Shown here in pieces: positions 16,777-20,315 of a stretch of 20,315 nucleotides of DNA. Each line of letters opens with the position of its first letter. Within the stretch, counting starts at the first letter, position 1. The stretch covers positions 1 to 20,315 of the forward strand of contig JADRCO010001318.1 in assembly GCA_021464525.1 (NCBI GenBank), read 5' to 3'. The translations under genes and the position numbers were made by a program. The notes below the pieces were generated by a model that worked only from the letters and a program-made list of their open reading frames with translations, had not been told where the DNA came from and did not search any database. The stretch is from Rhizophagus sp. LPA8_4_AMF (taxonomy: Eukaryota; Glomeromycota; Glomeromycetes; Glomerales; Glomeraceae).

Positions 16777-19260
16777 TTAAAAAAGGAAAGAGTTTACAAA
16801 AAATGAATTATCATGCCCGAAATGAGGTACAATGTGAACTAGATCCGCAATTGATTCTATAGGAATTATATCATATTCATCAAGTAGTTTTACATATGGA
16901 CAACCATGTTTCAAATGTAAATCTTCTGACTGATATTTAAAGTCAAACCATTGAATTACTGCAAGATCAGTTGTTAAAGAATTGTCTTTTAAACAAAATA
17001 ATAATAATAGCTATATAAAAGAAAATCATTAGTTTACTCTTACACATTTATAATCCATATCAATTAAATTATTACAAACTTTGGCAAAGCATAATCCATC
17101 TACTGTTTCGTACATATTTAATTCATCTGCACTCATCCTTATTGCAATATCGGAAAAACGAGAATGATTATAATGATTATTTTTGGCATATATCTTGGCA
17201 CCTATGGACCAGGCTGCAGAATGAAAAAGTTGTATTTGTATACTTTCAGGATTACCCTTAAACCAAGCATCAACTTTTCTTAATAATTGGTTCGTTCCAA
17301 GTAATGTTAATTCATGAGCTCCTTCATCTGAAAGTTCCATAAAAGCATTATTAAAATCTGGTAATAAAAATTCAATTCCAGGTGAAGCCAACTTAATATT
17401 TTTTGTAAATGTAGACTTTTTTTTGGTTGTATTATTTATTGGATTTAATAAATTGAGTATTATTTTCCTGCGAATCTAAAACTTTAATGTTAAATTTTAG
17501 TAAAAATATAAAGTAAATAAATAATTAGTTATTAAAATTAAATATTTTCTTACTGATCCAATAATTTGAGTATTAATATCATGTTTATTACTTATTCTGT
17601 ATGGTATTTTAACATAATCTTTATGAAGGCTCTCAAAAGTCTCTGTATTCCAACCATTCATTGACCCATATTCACGAATTGATTCATCAATATGATAAAG
17701 CCAAGAATGAAGTTTTGGTAAACTAAATCCAGATGGTGAATAATTTTGTAATAAAGAAATAAATGTTTTTGCCCATGTAAATCTTGCGCTCTAAAATTTA
17801 AAAAAAAATTTAAATACATTTTTAACGAATAAAAAGAAAAAAAAATTGCATTACATTTTTAAAATTTTTTGATTACCTTAAATTCTTGTAAAGATTCTTC
17901 AGTATGATTATCATTTCTGCTCATTATATACATAACTATCCATTGATAAAATAGTTGAGTAATCCTAATATCCATTTTTTTATCAATAGAATTTATAATT
18001 CCATCAATAGTAAATATAGCAACTTTCATAATATCTTGATATTCAGAAGCGGTAAATCTTTTAATATTCTGTAAGCCATTTTTAAAAATTTTTAAATTAG
18101 GAAAAGGTGGTATTAAGCTTAATCGTCTATCCATTTCATCTATAGCTTTTTGTCCGCCATAATATTTAAGAAATTGCTGGCTATATTCAAGTTGATAATT
18201 AAATAAGCCAATATCCAGATGATGTAACCGGTCCGGTATGGTCGTGCTATATACATTAAAATTTCTAATAGAATTAATTAAAAATTAGTTAAAATTTAAT
18301 AAAAAATACATTCATTTTTAACTACTACTCTTACTTAAGATTCCATAAAGAATTTTGAAGACAAGTAATTGATAAATCTACTTCATCACGTAATGCTGCT
18401 TTCATAGATTCTGGTGTTCATTTAATTAATTCCTTTTCGTCTAAATAGATATTTGATAAATCTTCTTTAGAAACTGTACAATGATGACAAGGATATTTTG
18501 CATTGGCAGATGATGATATTAAGCAATATGTAGCTGCTTCAGGTAAATCAGCTAAAATTAATGCTAATTGAATATAGATCCATTCTAATTTATGACCAAT
18601 ATATATATTATATCCAATTAATGGTTGATTATAAATAGGATCAAGAATAATATCTAAACATTTATGAAATGTTTGCCTAATTTCCATTCTAAAAATATCT
18701 GAGTTACGCTCTGTTTGATTTTTTGCCTTTAAAATAGGAAAAAATCCAACAATTGACTTTGCATATTGCTTATTACGATATTTTTGTGGTATATTTCCTA
18801 ATGTTAAAAAGATTGGATGTTGGGATGTTTTACCAAGCACATCACAAGTTGTTGAATCTGAATATAGCATTAATGATATAAGTTTAGCGCCAATAGGAAT
18901 CTTTATTTGCATTTTTTTCCACCAATCTGAATTATACATTTCAGAATAACAACGCATCTGTATACCATTCTATTATAAATATACAATTAATCATTATAAA
19001 TTATTCATTAAATTAATTTTATTAAATGAATAATATAAACTTACTTCACATAAAGTTTTTTCTTGATAATCAAATTTGCATAAATTAGCAATAACATCAT
19101 TTTCAAGTAGTTCTGCAATCGCAGCAAATATTGTACGATATTCTAAAAAGTAATCAACACCATTTAATGAAGTTACAAGCTTTTTCTTAAATTCAGTGTT
19201 TCTTGTTTTGGTTTGATTAATGATTTGTCGTACACTGGTCAAAGTGAAGGGATGTGCCAT
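16777..19260 (-). pseudogene. Plavaka-type DNA transposase (CACTA-like group), six exons, one in-frame stop
   Basis: Minus-strand exons: 19260-19045, 18969-18335, 18264-17877, 17790-17554, 17475-17044, 17010-16777. Introns are 75, 70, 86, 78 and 33 bp, with GTAAG/GTAATC donors and TAG acceptors. The joined frame has 713 codons and ends VNSFLF. Family hallmarks: SDSTTCDVLGKTSQHPIFLT then LGNIPQKYRNK (about 109-139), ILADLPEAATYCL (about 210-222), a CHHC cluster (233-236), HHLDIGLFNYQLEYSQQFLK, KLHSWLYHIDESIREYGSMN, HKDYVKIPYR, and a C-terminal IIPIESIADLVHIVPHFG. One TGA interrupts codon 256 (18420-18418), in a context where CGA would be expected. Known members have a longer N terminus with a zinc finger. 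Here the frame is closed just upstream of MAHPFTLTSVRQ, so the front is missing or decayed. No clear terminal inverted repeats were found. The single stop suggests recent inactivation. Confidence 0.88.
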
Positions 19261-19988
19261 ACATTTACACTAGAGAAATTTACTATACACGTCACATTTC
19301 ATATTGATTTACCAGTAATTTCAATTAAATCCAATTAAAATGTATATTACAGAAATTTGTTGTAAACTTGTCCAATTTCCATGAAGTGTATATGTCTTTT
19401 GAAATTTACAAATTTCTATTATATAAATGTATTTTAAATTGCGATAAAACCTTCTTTATACATCATTTAAACTTATAACACATTAAAACGAAATTTTTAT
19501 GTTATAAAGAAATGTTAATGAAATTTCGCCCATATTTGCAAATATATAGCTAAAATATTAATAATAAATACAATAAATGTACTGGAAATTTTATATAAAT
19601 TCTACATATATTATAAAGAAATACAGTATTAGCGTAATATAATTGATTTTGTATATGCAATTAATAATTAAATAGAATTAAACTGAAATCTTTAATCCTT
19701 CTGTTTGACCATTATGGTGTTATTGGTATTGAGAAAATATAAGGATAAAAAGATAGAGAGTTAATACTTGCCAATTAGCAGAAAAACACATCAACATCAA
19801 ATAAATCAGCTTACCAGAAGTCCTAGATGAATAGAAAGTAAAGAGAAAGCCCATTTATATCTCACATCGCAAATTTCAAATGCAGTTAGAGTAAATTAGA
19901 GTAAAAGTCCATTTCTATAGAAAAAAAGCAAAAAGAGATGTCAGAAATATTTCTAATATTTTTCACGTAATAAAGAAGCCCATTTCCA
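19261..19988. other. AT-rich region upstream of the transposase, nothing recognised
   Basis: This is where the missing N-terminal part and the left end of the Plavaka element would be expected. No protein-like frame or inverted repeat matching the other end was found. Near 19850-19980 the motif AAGCCCATTT or AAGTCCATTT occurs three times, leading into the tandem repeat that follows. Confidence 0.4.
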
Positions 19989-20315
19989 CCTTCACTTACT
20001 CAAATAGGCCTTTCCGAAGGTTTTATTTCATTTTCTCTAAAAAAAAAAAAGAAATGTGAAACGTTTCTAACATTTTTTTATGCATAAATTCTCAACTATC
20101 CCTTCACTTAAACTTACAAGAATGATCTTTCTGAAGGTTCTGTTTCATTTTCCCTAAAAAAAAAGAAAGCAAGAATGTTAGTAACATTTCTAACATTACA
20201 TAAAAAACAAAAAAATGAGAACATTAAAAATGTTCCTAACGTTCTTTTACATAAAAACCACCCTTACTTTTACTTACTGAAACAGGTCTTTCTATAGGTT
20301 TCATTTTTATTTTCC
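19989..20315 (+). repeat. diverged tandem repeat, at least three units of 110-160 bp, running off the window
   Basis: Three units start with CCTTCACTTACTCAAATAGG (19989), CCTTCACTTAAACTTACAAG (20101) and CCCTTACTTTTACTTACTGA (about 20262). Each continues with a variant of CTTTCCGAAGGTTTTATTTC ATTTTC, CTTTCTGAAGGTTCTGTTTC ATTTTC or CTTTCTATAGGTTTCATTTT. An A-run and a block of TTTCTAACATT motifs follow in the first two. Inside the second unit AATGTTAGTAACATT and GAACATTAAAAATGTTC are palindromic. The copies are well diverged, so this is an old satellite-like or MITE-derived array. No coding potential. Confidence 0.6.

Noticed and set aside
19989-20315. CRISPR-like array
   Set aside because: Units are long, diverged and have no constant short repeat with unique spacers; the genome is eukaryotic with spliceosomal introns.
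1-20315. tRNA or rRNA genes
   Set aside because: I looked for GGTTCGAATCC-like T-arms and for conserved rRNA blocks on both strands and found none.

Overview
This is a very AT-rich eukaryotic window. Short introns of 33 to 111 bp with GTAAGT/GTGAGT donors, TACTAAC-like branch points and TAG/AAG acceptors point to a fungus. The gene content (BTB-BACK-TLDc protein, tail of an expanded TKL-type kinase, OTT_1508-like deaminase, Plavaka-type transposase, many palindromic MITEs) best matches a Glomeromycota genome such as Rhizophagus. The genus is inferred from family knowledge, not proven here.

Layout. 1-3240: gene-poor, with three decayed coding relics (2-391 plus, 548-733 minus, about 1991-2470 minus), a polypyrimidine tract and a doubtful ORF. 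3243-8795: a diverged tandem array of one unit of about 2.3 kb, with copies A (3243-6308), B (6309-8579) and truncated C (8580-8795). A and B each carry a two-exon gene for a 60-71 residue single-pass membrane protein whose first exon is only ATGGA. B also carries an opposite-strand 57-codon ORF that is disrupted in A. A differs from B by an internal inversion and three palindromic insertions: a TA-flanked Tc1/mariner-like MITE, a GTCCGGAAA-type MITE, and a copy-specific insert. Removing the three inserts brings A back to about the length of B. 8993-9583: a foldback-like element whose arms are degenerate 11-13 bp repeats (CATTTCRCCGAA).

10118-13368: a relic of a BTB gene start, a kinase C-terminal pseudogene, and an apparently intact two-exon BTB-BACK-TLDc gene. 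14353-15633 (minus): an intact 426-residue OTT_1508-like deaminase. 16777-19260 (minus): a Plavaka-type DNA transposase that reads through six exons with one in-frame stop and lacks the usual N-terminal part. Downstream of it is a cluster of TGTGGAATTC motifs. 19989 to the window end: a diverged tandem repeat.

The genes do not form one pathway. This is an accessory, transposon-rich region with members of expanded families. The most novel item is the tandem pair of micro-exon membrane-protein genes. By eye, their coding exon differs more between copies (mostly amino-acid-changing) than the flanking DNA around exon 1 does. All coordinates, exon joins and identity estimates were made by hand reading.
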